A DNA stretch of 64,000 bases from Pacificispira sp033344895 (lineage in GTDB: Bacteria; Pseudomonadota; Alphaproteobacteria; UBA8366; Aestuariispiraceae). The position numbers and the translations under genes were made by a program. The notes below the pieces were generated by a model that was not told where the DNA came from, searched no databases, and saw only the letters and a list, made by a program, of their open reading frames with translations. The stretch lies in contig OZ245920.1 in assembly GCA_965229685.1 (NCBI GenBank), positions 2,604,001 through 2,668,000 on the forward strand, read 5' to 3'. Positions 53,290-62,302 of the stretch are shown here, piece by piece. Numbering within the stretch: the first letter of the stretch is position 1; each line of letters begins with the position of its first letter.

Positions 53290-54615
53290 CTAGTTCTTGA
53301 AAGTGCCGCTGTTCCACAGAACGGAGTGACTGCCCCCGGCATTCCGCACGAGGTCGAGTGCGACCTGAAGCGCTTCGTCGACCTCTTCCGTTTCCGGATC
53401 ATCCACGGCATCGACATTCGGCGTGATCCCGCCTTCGACGGTCTTGCCGCTCGGCGTATAGTACAGCGCGGTTGTCAGCTTCAGCCCACCGCCGCCGTGA
53501 AACTCGAACGTGGTCTGAACGGACCCCTTGCCATAACTCTTCTCGCCGACGACGAGCCCCCGATCACGATACTTGATCGCGCCGGCTACGATTTCCGATG
53601 CACTGGCGGAACCCTGGTTGATCAGGACGACCACCGGCAGCCCCTCGCTGGGGTCCGCCAGATCGGCACGAAACTCCTGAGAGGTCTTCCGACCGCGCGT
53701 CGACACCACCATACCGCCGCTCAGGAAGGCCCCGGCGACGTCGATGCTTTCCTCCGGCAGACCGCCGGGATTACTGCGCAGATCGACGACATAGCCCTTG
53801 AGGCCGCCCGGACCGGCCTCTTCTTTCAGGCGCACCATCTCGCGCCGCAGGGCCAGGCCGGTATCGCGCACGAAATGGGTGATCCGCAGATAGGCGATCC
53901 CGTCCTCCAACCGCGCACGAACCCGCTGGATTCGGATCACTTCCCGGGTCAGCGGCACGTCAAAATCCGGCACGCCGTTGCGTGACACCGTGACGGTCAC
54001 AGTCGTCCCGGGCGCGCCGCGCAGCAATTCCACCGCCTCCCGCAATGTCAGATCGGCCAGAGGGCTGCCATCGGCATGGGTCAGCCGGTCACCGGGTTGA
54101 AGTCCGGCGCGCATCGCAGGCGTGCCATCGATTGGCGAGATCACTTCCAGACCGGTCGGATCCTTCTTGATCTCGATTCCAAGGCCGCCGAAGCTGCCGT
54201 TGATTTCCTGATGAAGTTTGGAATAACCGGCCTTGTCCAGATAGACGGAATAATCGTCCAGCGAATGCATCATGCCGTTGATCGCGGCTTCTATCAGCTG
54301 GGAATCCGTCGCAACCGCCGGGTCCGGGTAGGCTTCGCGCATGCCGTTCTGGGCGGCCAGCACCAGGGAATCGTCCTCGACCGGGCGTACATAGCTTGTC
54401 TGAACCCGCTGATAGGCCTGCGCGAACAATCTGGAATCCGCAATGCCCGGATCGCTGGGACCCGGTCGGCCGCCACGATAATCGTTCAACGCCTGCTCGA
54501 TCTTGCTGGCGGCATCCCGGGCTTGCGGCGATGAGATATCCGCCGTGACCGCACAGGCCACCGCTACGGCGCATGCCAGACCGGCGGCAATCAGGAGCTT
54601 CGTTCCGCGCTTCAT
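53290..54615 (-). CDS. S41-family C-terminal processing protease (CtpA-like)
   Basis: 441 residues from the ATG at 54613-54615 (ATG at 54640-54642 possible). A signal anchor MKRGTKLLIAAGLACAVAVA leads to a periplasmic protease. N-terminal helical domain with MHSLDDYSVYLD, PDZ domain (about 135-215) with GGLGIEIKKD and AGLQPGDRL, and a Ser/Lys protease core: LRSNPGGL, catalytic Ser in NQGSASASEIV, Lys in VVGEKSYGKGSVQ. Tail-specific proteases cut periplasmic and wall-associated proteins. Confidence 0.93.
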   Translation of the reverse strand: MKRGTKLLIAAGLACAVAVACAVTADISSPQARDAASKIEQALNDYRGGRPGPSDPGIADSRLFAQAYQRVQTSYVRPVEDDSLVLAAQNGMREAYPDPAVATDSQLIEAAINGMMHSLDDYSVYLDKAGYSKLHQEINGSFGGLGIEIKKDPTGLEVISPIDGTPAMRAGLQPGDRLTHADGSPLADLTLREAVELLRGAPGTTVTVTVSRNGVPDFDVPLTREVIRIQRVRARLEDGIAYLRITHFVRDTGLALRREMVRLKEEAGPGGLKGYVVDLRSNPGGLPEESIDVAGAFLSGGMVVSTRGRKTSQEFRADLADPSEGLPVVVLINQGSASASEIVAGAIKYRDRGLVVGEKSYGKGSVQTTFEFHGGGGLKLTTALYYTPSGKTVEGGITPNVDAVDDPETEEVDEALQVALDLVRNAGGSHSVLWNSGTFKN

Positions 54616-54732
54616 GTAGAAAAGGATAGTCGAATTCGACATTGTCCGCCAATCGATCCCTTGTTTGGTACGGCAGCAATCGACACTGCCCTCGGAGCGG
54701 GGGATAAGCAATTGCCCTGCCAAGATATGCGG

Positions 54733-55260
54733 TCAGTCACCTGCCAGAAACTCCCGTGCGCGGCGCCGATAGTGTTCTGCATCAAAATCCAGGAATTCCT
54801 CGTCCTCGGGCCGCAGGTCGCGGAGTTTCCGCGCCGGATTGCCGCCCCACAATTCCCCGCTGGGCACAATCTTGTTGGGGGTGACCATGGCACCTGCCGC
54901 AACGAAGGCGCGGGTTCGAACCACGGCGCCGTCCAGGACAATCGCACCGATTCCGACGAGGCATTTGTCCTCCAGCGTGCAGCCGTGCAGCCGTGCGCCG
55001 TGGCCGATCGTGACGTCCTTTCCAATCACCGTTGGCCCGGTGTCCAGCGTGACGTGGATGACCGTCCCGTCCTGAACGTTGGCCCCTTCCCCCACGACGA
55101 TATGGTGATCGTCGCCGCGCAGCACTGCGCCGAACCAGACACTGGCATGGGCGTGGACGGTGACGTCACCGACCAGGACGGCGCCCGGCGCAATATAGGC
55201 GGTGGGATCGATCTTCGGAGACTTACCTTGAAACGAAACGATAATCGGCGTGGCGGACAT
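54733..55260 (-). CDS. Gamma-class carbonic anhydrase family protein
   Basis: 175 residues. Left-handed beta-helix of hexapeptide repeats with the three zinc-site histidines His69 (TVIHVTLD), His87 (TIGHGAR) and His92 (LHGC), as in YrdA/PaaY-type proteins. Trimeric, cytosolic. Carbonic anhydrase activity is possible but many members act on other substrates or are inactive. It stands 85 bases after the VOC gene on the same strand. Confidence 0.9.
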   Translation of the reverse strand: MSATPIIVSFQGKSPKIDPTAYIAPGAVLVGDVTVHAHASVWFGAVLRGDDHHIVVGEGANVQDGTVIHVTLDTGPTVIGKDVTIGHGARLHGCTLEDKCLVGIGAIVLDGAVVRTRAFVAAGAMVTPNKIVPSGELWGGNPARKLRDLRPEDEEFLDFDAEHYRRRAREFLAGD

Positions 55261-55345
55261 GAACGGCTGGGCCCGATTGCTGTGTGCGAAAGGTCAGGTC
55301 CCTAGACTAAGGGTGCCGGTCCCGCAATAACAAGGCGAAGGCGGG

Positions 55346-55717
55346 CTACCGTCGAAAATCGACATGCAGATGATTGCCGTCCGGATCGCTGAGATTGATC
55401 TGGGTAATTGGCATATCCGGCAGATCAACCGCATGGTAGGCGATCCCTTCAGCTTCCAGCGTCGCCAGGAAACCCGCCATGTCGTCGGCGGCAATCGCGA
55501 AATGCTCCAGTTGCTGATCGCGCCGATATGGCGATGGTGGGGCGTCCACGCCGACCAGATGTACGATGGGCGCCCCGTCGCAATAAAGCCATGCACCGGG
55601 AAAATCGAAGGACGGGCGCCGCCCCTGCGTCAGTCCGAGCACCCTGGTATAGAAGTCGACCATCCGTTCCAGCCGTGCGGTGCGGAGATTGACATGGTCC
55701 AGCCGGCGCAGGGGCAT
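55346..55717 (-). CDS. VOC-superfamily protein cotranscribed with the NOX gene
   Basis: 123 residues from the ATG at 55715-55717; the stop of the NADPH oxidase gene is 1 base upstream. VOC pattern: RLDHVNLRTARLERMVDFYTRVLGL, then LEHFAIAADDMAGFLATLE and INLSDPDGNHLHVDFRR. The His and final Asp/Glu metal positions are present in part. Small size suggests a glyoxalase-like or dioxygenase-like dimer. Substrate unknown; tight coupling to an oxidase gene hints at a role in reactive-product handling, which is inference. Confidence 0.85.
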   Translation of the reverse strand: MPLRRLDHVNLRTARLERMVDFYTRVLGLTQGRRPSFDFPGAWLYCDGAPIVHLVGVDAPPSPYRRDQQLEHFAIAADDMAGFLATLEAEGIAYHAVDLPDMPITQINLSDPDGNHLHVDFRR

Positions 55718-55718
55718 G

Positions 55719-57767
55719 TCAGAAGTTTTCCTTCTTGTAGCCGAAATCGACCCGCCCGCTTTCCCGCGCCAGTATACGGGACAGTCCTTCCGGTCCGCAG
55801 TAGAAGACGTCGACATCGGTATTCGGGTGGGCGGCGCGGATCTCCGTGAACACGTCCCGCCAGTTCGGGCGCGACAGGCGGGTCGGCGCATGCAGCCCGG
55901 TCAGAAGGTCGCGTCCGGTCTCGCGGTGGTAGACTTCCATGGCGACTGTCAGGCTTGCCGACGTCAGTTCCGCCCGCAACCCCGTCAGATAGACCCTCAG
56001 ATCAATCAGATCCCGGGTTTCCGGATCGTCCTCCAACTCCGCCATCAGGTGAATGAACCATTCAAAGGCCTGCTGATCACGGTTCATCCAGATGAAGTAG
56101 ACCTTTTGCAGGTCCATCGTGCCGGGATCGGCCGCCCGACGGCGGTGCAGGATGGATCGCAGGATCGAGGCAAAGGGTGTGACCCCGATCCCCGCGCCGA
56201 TCAGTACCGGAACCCGGCTGTCGAAGATGTCGGACGCGGGGGACCCGTATGGACCGTCAAGGAACACCTTACGCCAGTGCTCAGGGCGGTCACCGGGATC
56301 GCGCGACGCAATTCGGTTCAGGCGCCGGGTCCATGTGCCGACACTGCGAACATGAAGCTCCAGGTTTTCCTTGTCTTCCGGATTGGAGGTCACGGTGAAA
56401 GGGTGCCATTCACGCCGGGAGATCGCCGGATGCTTCAGAAAGACATACTCCCCTGCCTCGTATTCGAACCACTCCGGCCGTGCCATTCTCAGCCGGGTCA
56501 CATCCGAGGGCATGGCATCCAGGGTGCTGAGCTCCGACGGGCGACGCCCTCGCATCAGGCGCACCGCCTGCTCGATCAGGAAGATCGCGCCCGGCACCAC
56601 GACCCACATCCAGAAATCCGGAACATGGATCAGAAAGAATGCGAACCAGAGCCAGAACAGTCGGTGCGTGACATAGAACAGCTCGAACAGTCCCAACCTG
56701 CGGACGAAGCTGAGCGAGCAGACCCAGACAACCAAGAATATTCCGATGAGGGTCAGACCGGACCAGCCGACCTGGCTGGCGAACAGCTCACCATAGATCA
56801 GGTCCCGGGTGAAGAAATCCGGGTCGACCATGGATTCGTAGGTCGCGATGTAGCCCCCGACATGCACCAGGGCCAGGATGAAGGAAACGTGGCCGACCAC
56901 CTTGTGAAAGTCGATGGCGCGATCGAGCGGCAGATAGGGGCCGACCGCCGTCCTTCGCAGGAAGGTCAGCGAGTGGCGCAGCATGCTGACCAAAATCACC
57001 GCGCCGTTCAGTTTCAGGGCCTCGGCCGCCCCCTGGGCCGTCACTGTAAAGATGTCAGAGCCGAGCGCCTGTTCCGCCAGGGCCCCCTGTCGGAACATCC
57101 AGACATTGCCGATCGCATAGAGCAGTAGCAGCACCAGCCAGGGCCGGTCATTGTCCCACAGGCGCTCCGCAAGGTCGGCCAGCGCCTGTAGGGCCCTGCC
57201 CCCCTTGCGGCGATCGCTTGGAATGCGCTGCGGCAGTTTCAGCCAGGTCGACGCACTGGCCACCATCTGCTCCTTGAGGGCCGGGTGAGCGTCGATGGTG
57301 GCCTTGAATTCGGCGAAGCTGATCGAGCCGCTGCCATCGGTGTCCACCGAACGGAAAAGTGCGTCGCTCAGCGCGTCGAGTTTCTCCGGCGGAATTTCCA
57401 GCCGGTGCTCGTTGAGACTGCGGTCCAGGATATGCGTCAGTTCCTGAAGGTCGATGGTCCCATCACCATTCAGGTCATGCAGATCGAAGACGATCCGCAG
57501 TTTCTCGTCCGGCGATCCGTCGATCAGGATCTTCGCAAACTCTATGAACTCCCAGAGCGTGACGGTGCCGCTGGCGTCGCGATCGACCAGCGCAAAGATT
57601 CGGGCGGCGTATTCCGCATCATTCAGTCCCAGACCTGCCTGCAGTTCGGCGCAATCGATCCTCTCGTCATTCCCGGCGATGGCCTTGAACCGTGTTTCGA
57701 TGTCACGCAGTTGCGATGCAACATCCTTCCCGGTCTTAACCTTCAGTTCCGTACGTTCTTCCCCCAT
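55719..57767 (-). CDS. Bacterial NADPH oxidase of NOX5 type with three EF-hands
   Basis: 682 residues. Three full EF-hand loops: Asp62-x-Asp64-x-Ser66...Glu73, Asp98-x-Asn100-x-Asp102...Glu109, and Asp142-x-Asp144-x-Ser146...Glu153. A six-helix haem domain has pairs His288/His302 and His368/His381, with 13 and 12 residues between, exactly the NOX spacing. The FAD motif is HPFTVTSNPE (455-464), NADPH motifs are GAGIGVTPFAS (524-534) and YCGPEGL. The protein ends KKENF, the C-terminal Phe typical of NOX. Should move electrons from NADPH across the membrane to O2, controlled by Ca2+. Confidence 0.93.
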   Translation of the reverse strand: MGEERTELKVKTGKDVASQLRDIETRFKAIAGNDERIDCAELQAGLGLNDAEYAARIFALVDRDASGTVTLWEFIEFAKILIDGSPDEKLRIVFDLHDLNGDGTIDLQELTHILDRSLNEHRLEIPPEKLDALSDALFRSVDTDGSGSISFAEFKATIDAHPALKEQMVASASTWLKLPQRIPSDRRKGGRALQALADLAERLWDNDRPWLVLLLLYAIGNVWMFRQGALAEQALGSDIFTVTAQGAAEALKLNGAVILVSMLRHSLTFLRRTAVGPYLPLDRAIDFHKVVGHVSFILALVHVGGYIATYESMVDPDFFTRDLIYGELFASQVGWSGLTLIGIFLVVWVCSLSFVRRLGLFELFYVTHRLFWLWFAFFLIHVPDFWMWVVVPGAIFLIEQAVRLMRGRRPSELSTLDAMPSDVTRLRMARPEWFEYEAGEYVFLKHPAISRREWHPFTVTSNPEDKENLELHVRSVGTWTRRLNRIASRDPGDRPEHWRKVFLDGPYGSPASDIFDSRVPVLIGAGIGVTPFASILRSILHRRRAADPGTMDLQKVYFIWMNRDQQAFEWFIHLMAELEDDPETRDLIDLRVYLTGLRAELTSASLTVAMEVYHRETGRDLLTGLHAPTRLSRPNWRDVFTEIRAAHPNTDVDVFYCGPEGLSRILARESGRVDFGYKKENF

Positions 57768-57872
57768 GCGCCGGTACCTCCCCTATCACGCATTAACCGT
57801 TTAACACATTCTTCGCGAGGCGGCATGTCCGTGATCGTTGCCCGAAAATGCAAAGTATTTTATCTTTTCAAC

Positions 57873-58250
57873 ATGATGAAACGATTCATGATCGCGCTTG
57901 CCGCGCCGGTCCTGTTCGCGGCGACAGCCGCCCAGGCCCAGGACATCTCGGGCGACCCCGCGCGGGGCCGCTCGCTGATGGAGGAGATGAAATGTCCGCA
58001 ATGTCATGGCCCGGATGGAAAAGGGCGCATGAAGACACCCGGCGTTCCGCGCATTGACGGTCAGTACGAAACCTATCTCGTCAATCAGCTGCAGAATTTC
58101 CGCGACGGGCGGCGCCCGCATAAATTCATGGAGGTCTATGCCGGTCGTCTGGACGGTCAGACCATTCGTGACCTTGCCGCCTTCTATGCATGCCAGGGTT
58201 CGGAGCAGCCGCTGCTGCCGGATCCCGAGCGCTGCACGCCGGTGCGGTGA
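57873..58250 (+). CDS. Periplasmic class I cytochrome c
   Basis: 125 residues from the ATG at 57873 (MMKRFMIALAAPVLFAATAAQAQ signal peptide). Haem-binding CPQCH is near residue 49; the axial Met is probably in HKFMEVYAGRL. Resembles small cytochromes of the c4/c553 half type (GDPARGRSLMEEMKCPQCHG, FRDGRR...DLAAFYA). It is divergent from the NOX gene (105 bases). Its stop overlaps an in-frame GTG of the next gene (GTGA), implying coupled translation. Confidence 0.9.
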   Translation: MMKRFMIALAAPVLFAATAAQAQDISGDPARGRSLMEEMKCPQCHGPDGKGRMKTPGVPRIDGQYETYLVNQLQNFRDGRRPHKFMEVYAGRLDGQTIRDLAAFYACQGSEQPLLPDPERCTPVR

Positions 58251-58255
58251 CCGAC

Positions 58256-58747
58256 ATGCGCCATGCAACGATCGCCGCCGCGGGACTGTTACTGGGATTG
58301 TCGGTGCTGACCGGCCCCAAGGACGCCGCGGCGCTGGAATGCAACGAAAAGAACCCCGACATCTGCGCGACATGCGAGGATCTGCGGAAAGCGTATAGCG
58401 GTGCCGATATCAAATCGGTCCGCCAGATTCGGGGGCGCTCCGTGTGGACGCCGCTCTATTCCGCGTATTTCAAGGACTGCCCGGAACTGGCAACCCGCTA
58501 TATCAGCATGGGCGCCCATCCCGCCATCGGCGGCATGGAGGGCGATATGCTGGCCTCCGTCATTTCCTGGGACCGTTGGGAAGTACCGAAACGCGCCGAA
58601 TGGGTCGTGATGCTGGTCAAGGCCGGCGCGCGACTGGACCGGCCGCCGATTACCGACCGTACGACACGCCAGCGCTTGATGCAGGAATACGGTCAGCGCG
58701 ACGATATCATGGCCCTGATCAAGATCGCGGAGGATGCCGGGGGCTGA
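58256..58747 (+). CDS. Unknown exported protein, possibly ankyrin-like
   Basis: 163 residues from the ATG at 58256; a GTG at 58247 overlaps the cytochrome stop (GTGA) and may be the true start. Signal peptide core AAAGLLLGLSVL. The mature part has cysteines at the start (LECNEKNPDICATCEDL) and in FKDCPEL. A pattern LATRYISMGAHPAIGG...VVMLVKAGARLDRPP looks like degenerate ankyrin repeats. I do not recognise the family. Coupled to cytochrome c, so it may be a partner of that protein. Confidence 0.65.
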   Translation: MRHATIAAAGLLLGLSVLTGPKDAAALECNEKNPDICATCEDLRKAYSGADIKSVRQIRGRSVWTPLYSAYFKDCPELATRYISMGAHPAIGGMEGDMLASVISWDRWEVPKRAEWVVMLVKAGARLDRPPITDRTTRQRLMQEYGQRDDIMALIKIAEDAGG

Positions 58748-58802
58748 CGCCTCGTCCCGGCGGCGCGCCTCCAACGCGCCTTTTTCATCCAAGGAGAATG
58801 CA

Positions 58803-59777
58803 ATGAAATCCGTTCGGCTCGGCCGTACCGGCCTCGAAGTCTCGCAACTCTGCTTCGGCACGATGTCCTTCGGCGGCGATGCAGACGAAGCCGAATCCAG
58901 AAAGCTGTACGCGGCCTGTCGCGATGCCGGAATCGACTTCTTCGATTGCGCCGATGTCTACAATGGCGGCAAGGCGGAGGAGATCCTGGGCGATCTGATC
59001 CGCCCGGAACGCGACCGGATCGTACTGACGTCGAAATGTGCCTCGGTCCTGGGGGACGGCAGCGATCCCAATCGCGGTGGCGCCAATCGCCGGCATATCC
59101 TGAAAGCCGTCGAGGACAGTCTTAAACGGCTCGGCACCGACCGACTGGACATCCTGTTCCTGCACCGCTGGGACCCCAAGACACCGATCGAGGAGAGCCT
59201 GCGGACGCTGGAGGATCTCGTCCGATCCGGCAAGGTCATCCATATCGGCGCCAGCAACTACACCGCCTGGCAGATGGCAAAGTCCCTGGGCATTCAGGAT
59301 CGCAACAATTGGGCCCGGTTCGACATCATCCAGCCGATGTACAACCTGCTGAAGCGTCAGTCCGAGGTCGAAATTCTGCCGCAGGCGGCAGAGGAAGGCC
59401 TGGGCGTCATCACCTACGGACCGAATGCCGGCGGCTTGCTGACCGGCAAGTATCGCGACGGCGCCCGCCCGGACGGGTCGCGGCTGACGGCGAATGACAT
59501 GTATGCGCAGCGCTATGCGGACCCCTACTACTACGAAACCGCAGCAAAATTCACGGCCTTTGCCGACGGGATCGGTGTCCATCCGGTCAGCCTGGCCGTT
59601 GCCTGGGCCGGGCATCATCCGGCGGTCACCTGCCCGATTATCGGCGCCCGGTCCGTCGCGCAGCTTCAGGCCTCGCTGGCCTCGGTCGATGTTCCAATGT
59701 CCGACGATCTGTGGCGGGAAATCGCCGGCCTGACGCGCCGACCACCCTCCCCCGTCGACCGGGACGAAGAACTCTGA
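58803..59777 (+). CDS. Aldo/keto reductase
   Basis: 324 residues from the ATG at 58803, preceded by AAGGAG. TIM-barrel oxidoreductase: Asp and Tyr of the catalytic tetrad in FFDCADVYNGGKAEEILG, Lys in IVLTSKC, His in ILFLHRWD. The NADP-binding end has PIIGARSVAQLQASL. Belongs to the large group of potassium-channel-beta/YghZ/Tas-like reductases acting on aldehydes; substrate unknown. It follows the unknown exported gene by 55 bases on the same strand. Confidence 0.93.
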   Translation: MKSVRLGRTGLEVSQLCFGTMSFGGDADEAESRKLYAACRDAGIDFFDCADVYNGGKAEEILGDLIRPERDRIVLTSKCASVLGDGSDPNRGGANRRHILKAVEDSLKRLGTDRLDILFLHRWDPKTPIEESLRTLEDLVRSGKVIHIGASNYTAWQMAKSLGIQDRNNWARFDIIQPMYNLLKRQSEVEILPQAAEEGLGVITYGPNAGGLLTGKYRDGARPDGSRLTANDMYAQRYADPYYYETAAKFTAFADGIGVHPVSLAVAWAGHHPAVTCPIIGARSVAQLQASLASVDVPMSDDLWREIAGLTRRPPSPVDRDEEL

Positions 59778-59890
59778 TCCGGGCCGCGCGCCCGCGGTCA
59801 TAACTCCTGTGCTCAGCGGTCCGACGCCGCCGCATTGCCATGACAGTGGCGGCGTGGTGAAACCTTTGGTCTCTACTGAAAGGGATATGC

Positions 59891-60814
59891 GTGAGCGACA
59901 ATGCCACCACAGCGCAGGATGACCGGCGGCAAACGGCGGAAGCCTATCTTTTCCTTGCCGTGACCTCGCTGTGCTGGGCCGGGAATGCGGTGCTCGGCCG
60001 GCTTGCGGTGGGAGAAGTCTCTCCCATGATGGTCGTGCTCGCCCGGTGGGCCGGTGTGCTGATCCTGTGCTGCGTCTTCCTGTTGCCGACATTGCGGCGG
60101 GACTGGCACGTCCTGAAACACCACCTGCCGTTTCTGGCCCTGCTGGGCGCGACAGGCTTCACGGGGTTCAATGCGCTGTTCTATCTGGCGGCCCATGGCA
60201 CAACCGCCCTGAACATTGGCATTCTTCAGGGCACGATCCCGATCTTCGTCCTGATCGGCAGCATCGTCTTTCACAGGGTCGGGGTGCGGCCGTTGCAGGG
60301 GCTGGGCGTCGTCGTGACCCTCACCGGCGTCATCACGGTCAGCAGCGGCGGCAGTGTGGACCGTCTGCTGGCGCTTCAGTTCAATCCGGGCGATCTGCTG
60401 ATGCTCTGCGCCTGCTTCCTCTATGCTGCCTACGCCATCGCACTGCGCAACCGGCCGAAAGTGTCACCGTTGAGCATGTTCGCGGTCATGGCGGGTGCGG
60501 CCTTCATCTTGTCCCTGCCGGCCGCCGGCATCGAGGCGGCCCTGGGTCACCATCAATGGCCGACGCCGTTTGGCTGGCTGGTGATCGGTCTCGTGACGCT
60601 CTTCCCGTCCTTCATCGCGCAGATCCTCTTCATTCAGGGCGTCGACCGTATCGGTCCCGGCCGCGCGGGCGTCTTCGTGAACCTTGTGCCGGTTTTTGCC
60701 GCCGCAATGGCCGTCCTGTTTCTGCAGGAGGCCTTCCACCTCTATCACGCGGTGGCACTCTGCCTTGTCCTGTTCGGCATCTACCTGTCAGAGCGCTTCA
60801 AAGCCAGAACATGA
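59891..60814 (+). CDS. DMT-superfamily transporter (EamA type), second in window
   Basis: 307 residues from a GTG at 59891 with AAGGGA upstream. Two EamA repeats: the first has SLCWAGNAVLGRLAVGEVSPMMVVLARW, the second CACFLYAAYAIALRNRP. Ten helices, ending FLQEAFHLYHAVALCLVLFGIYL. It is not closely similar to the DMT protein at 27165. Probably a metabolite exporter; substrate unknown. Confidence 0.9.
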   Translation: MSDNATTAQDDRRQTAEAYLFLAVTSLCWAGNAVLGRLAVGEVSPMMVVLARWAGVLILCCVFLLPTLRRDWHVLKHHLPFLALLGATGFTGFNALFYLAAHGTTALNIGILQGTIPIFVLIGSIVFHRVGVRPLQGLGVVVTLTGVITVSSGGSVDRLLALQFNPGDLLMLCACFLYAAYAIALRNRPKVSPLSMFAVMAGAAFILSLPAAGIEAALGHHQWPTPFGWLVIGLVTLFPSFIAQILFIQGVDRIGPGRAGVFVNLVPVFAAAMAVLFLQEAFHLYHAVALCLVLFGIYLSERFKART

Positions 60815-61018
60815 ACCTGCACATGCTCCGCGGGAACAGATCATTTCAAATACGATCAATACTTGCCTGGCCGACCTGCCCCTGCGGCAAATAGAGGACC
60901 CGAGCGACTACCCCGGAACATATTCGTAAGTTAAAGTATGCTCCAACGGGCGCTTTTCGTATGGGGAGATATGAAAACGCACCGGCAAACCATAACTGGA
61001 TCACGGGGGAGCTTTAAA

Positions 61019-62053
61019 ATGATTTCGATATGGAAGGGGCCCGCGCGGCCCGCATCAGACCGATCGCTCATTGTGGCAATTGCATGCGCGCTGGTTGTGT
61101 CCTGCCAGACCGCGTCCGCCCCGACCGGCCCGGCCCTGACGCAATTGTCGGGTACGGAAACCGGCGACATTCTTTATGAAAGCCGATCCCCCTATGACTT
61201 CGTGAACATGATCGACGGATCCGCGCCCGAGGTGACCGTTCCGGCCACCCTGACCTTCCCGGACGGAGCAAATCCCGAAACGCCGGTCCCGGCCGTGATC
61301 ATCATGCATGACAGTGCAGGCGTGGACGCGGTTCATGAACACGCCTATGCGTCGATGTTGAACCGGGAAGGCTATGCCGCCCTGGTCGTCGACAGCTATG
61401 GCGCGCGCGGCATTCGGAGTACGGAAGCGAACCAGACCCTGGTAACCGCGGTGATGATGCTCGCGGATGCCTATGCGGGGCTGGATCTGCTCAGCTCCGA
61501 CCCGCGCATCGACGGGAACAGGGTTGCCGTGATGGGCTTTTCAAAGGGCGGCATGGTCGCGTTGTACTCATCCTTTGAACAGGTCAGGCAATGGTTTGCC
61601 GTCGGCAATGAACGTTTCGCCGCGCATGTTCCGATCTATCCGTATTGCGGGCTGCTGCCGGATGACACGACGATGACCGGGGCGCCTGTGAAGATGCTGC
61701 TGGGCGGTCTGGACGACTACACCCCCGCCTCCCAGTGTCAGACGGTGCAGGAACATGCCGATCCGGACGGCACCCTCATGACCCTGGAAATCTACAAGGG
61801 GGCATATCACTCCTTCGATGGATCGTGGACTGTCGAACGGGAACCTTTCTTCAATCCGAGTGAGTGTCACTTCTCCTTCGGAGCAGACGGCGTGACGCGG
61901 GAACGCGGAACGGGCCGGATCGCCTCCACGGCGGAACAGCGTCAGGACGTCCTGAGCGACTGCGGATCCATTGGCATCACTTCAGGTCGCAATTCGCAGG
62001 CTTCGGCCCAGGCCAGACAGGATCTGAAATCTTTTCTGAGCGCCACCTTCTGA
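61019..62053 (+). CDS. Dienelactone-hydrolase family lipoprotein
   Basis: 344 residues from the ATG at 61019, with GGGGGAG 7 bases upstream (an ATG at 60971 is less likely). Signal with lipobox LVVSC (Cys29) predicts a lipoprotein. Alpha/beta hydrolase fold: strand AVIIMHDSAGVD, nucleophile Ser in VMGFSKGGMVAL, acid in LLGGLDDYTP, His in KGAYHSFDG. The usual DLH nucleophile is Cys; here it is Ser. Two further cysteine pairs may form disulfides. Substrate unknown; ends at a strong hairpin. Confidence 0.88.
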   Translation: MISIWKGPARPASDRSLIVAIACALVVSCQTASAPTGPALTQLSGTETGDILYESRSPYDFVNMIDGSAPEVTVPATLTFPDGANPETPVPAVIIMHDSAGVDAVHEHAYASMLNREGYAALVVDSYGARGIRSTEANQTLVTAVMMLADAYAGLDLLSSDPRIDGNRVAVMGFSKGGMVALYSSFEQVRQWFAVGNERFAAHVPIYPYCGLLPDDTTMTGAPVKMLLGGLDDYTPASQCQTVQEHADPDGTLMTLEIYKGAYHSFDGSWTVEREPFFNPSECHFSFGADGVTRERGTGRIASTAEQRQDVLSDCGSIGITSGRNSQASAQARQDLKSFLSATF

Positions 62054-62112
62054 ACGTAACGACGCCCTGAGCCGGTCCCGGCCGACATCACCCGGTCGGA
62101 ACCGACGCCGGA

Positions 62113-62140
62113 AAGCCCCCTGGAAAGCTCCAGGGGGCTT
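62113..62140 (+). terminator. Terminator-like hairpin after the hydrolase lipoprotein gene
   Basis: Perfect 12-bp stem AAGCCCCCTGGA (62113-62124) / TCCAGGGGGCTT (62129-62140) with a 4-base loop, 60 bases past the stop. Very stable; the U-run is short. Confidence 0.75.
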
Positions 62141-62302
62141 GTCCGTTCGGCATCCGCCGCTCAATCCGGAACCATCATCGGCAACGAAAGCTCTGGTCGT
62201 GGCCGCCCGCAAACCTGTCCGATTCCCACACGGTTCATACTTTCGGAATAACCTGATAAACTGTCTTTTCAGAATATCGCAACGTTCGGGAGGGAATACC
62301 CC

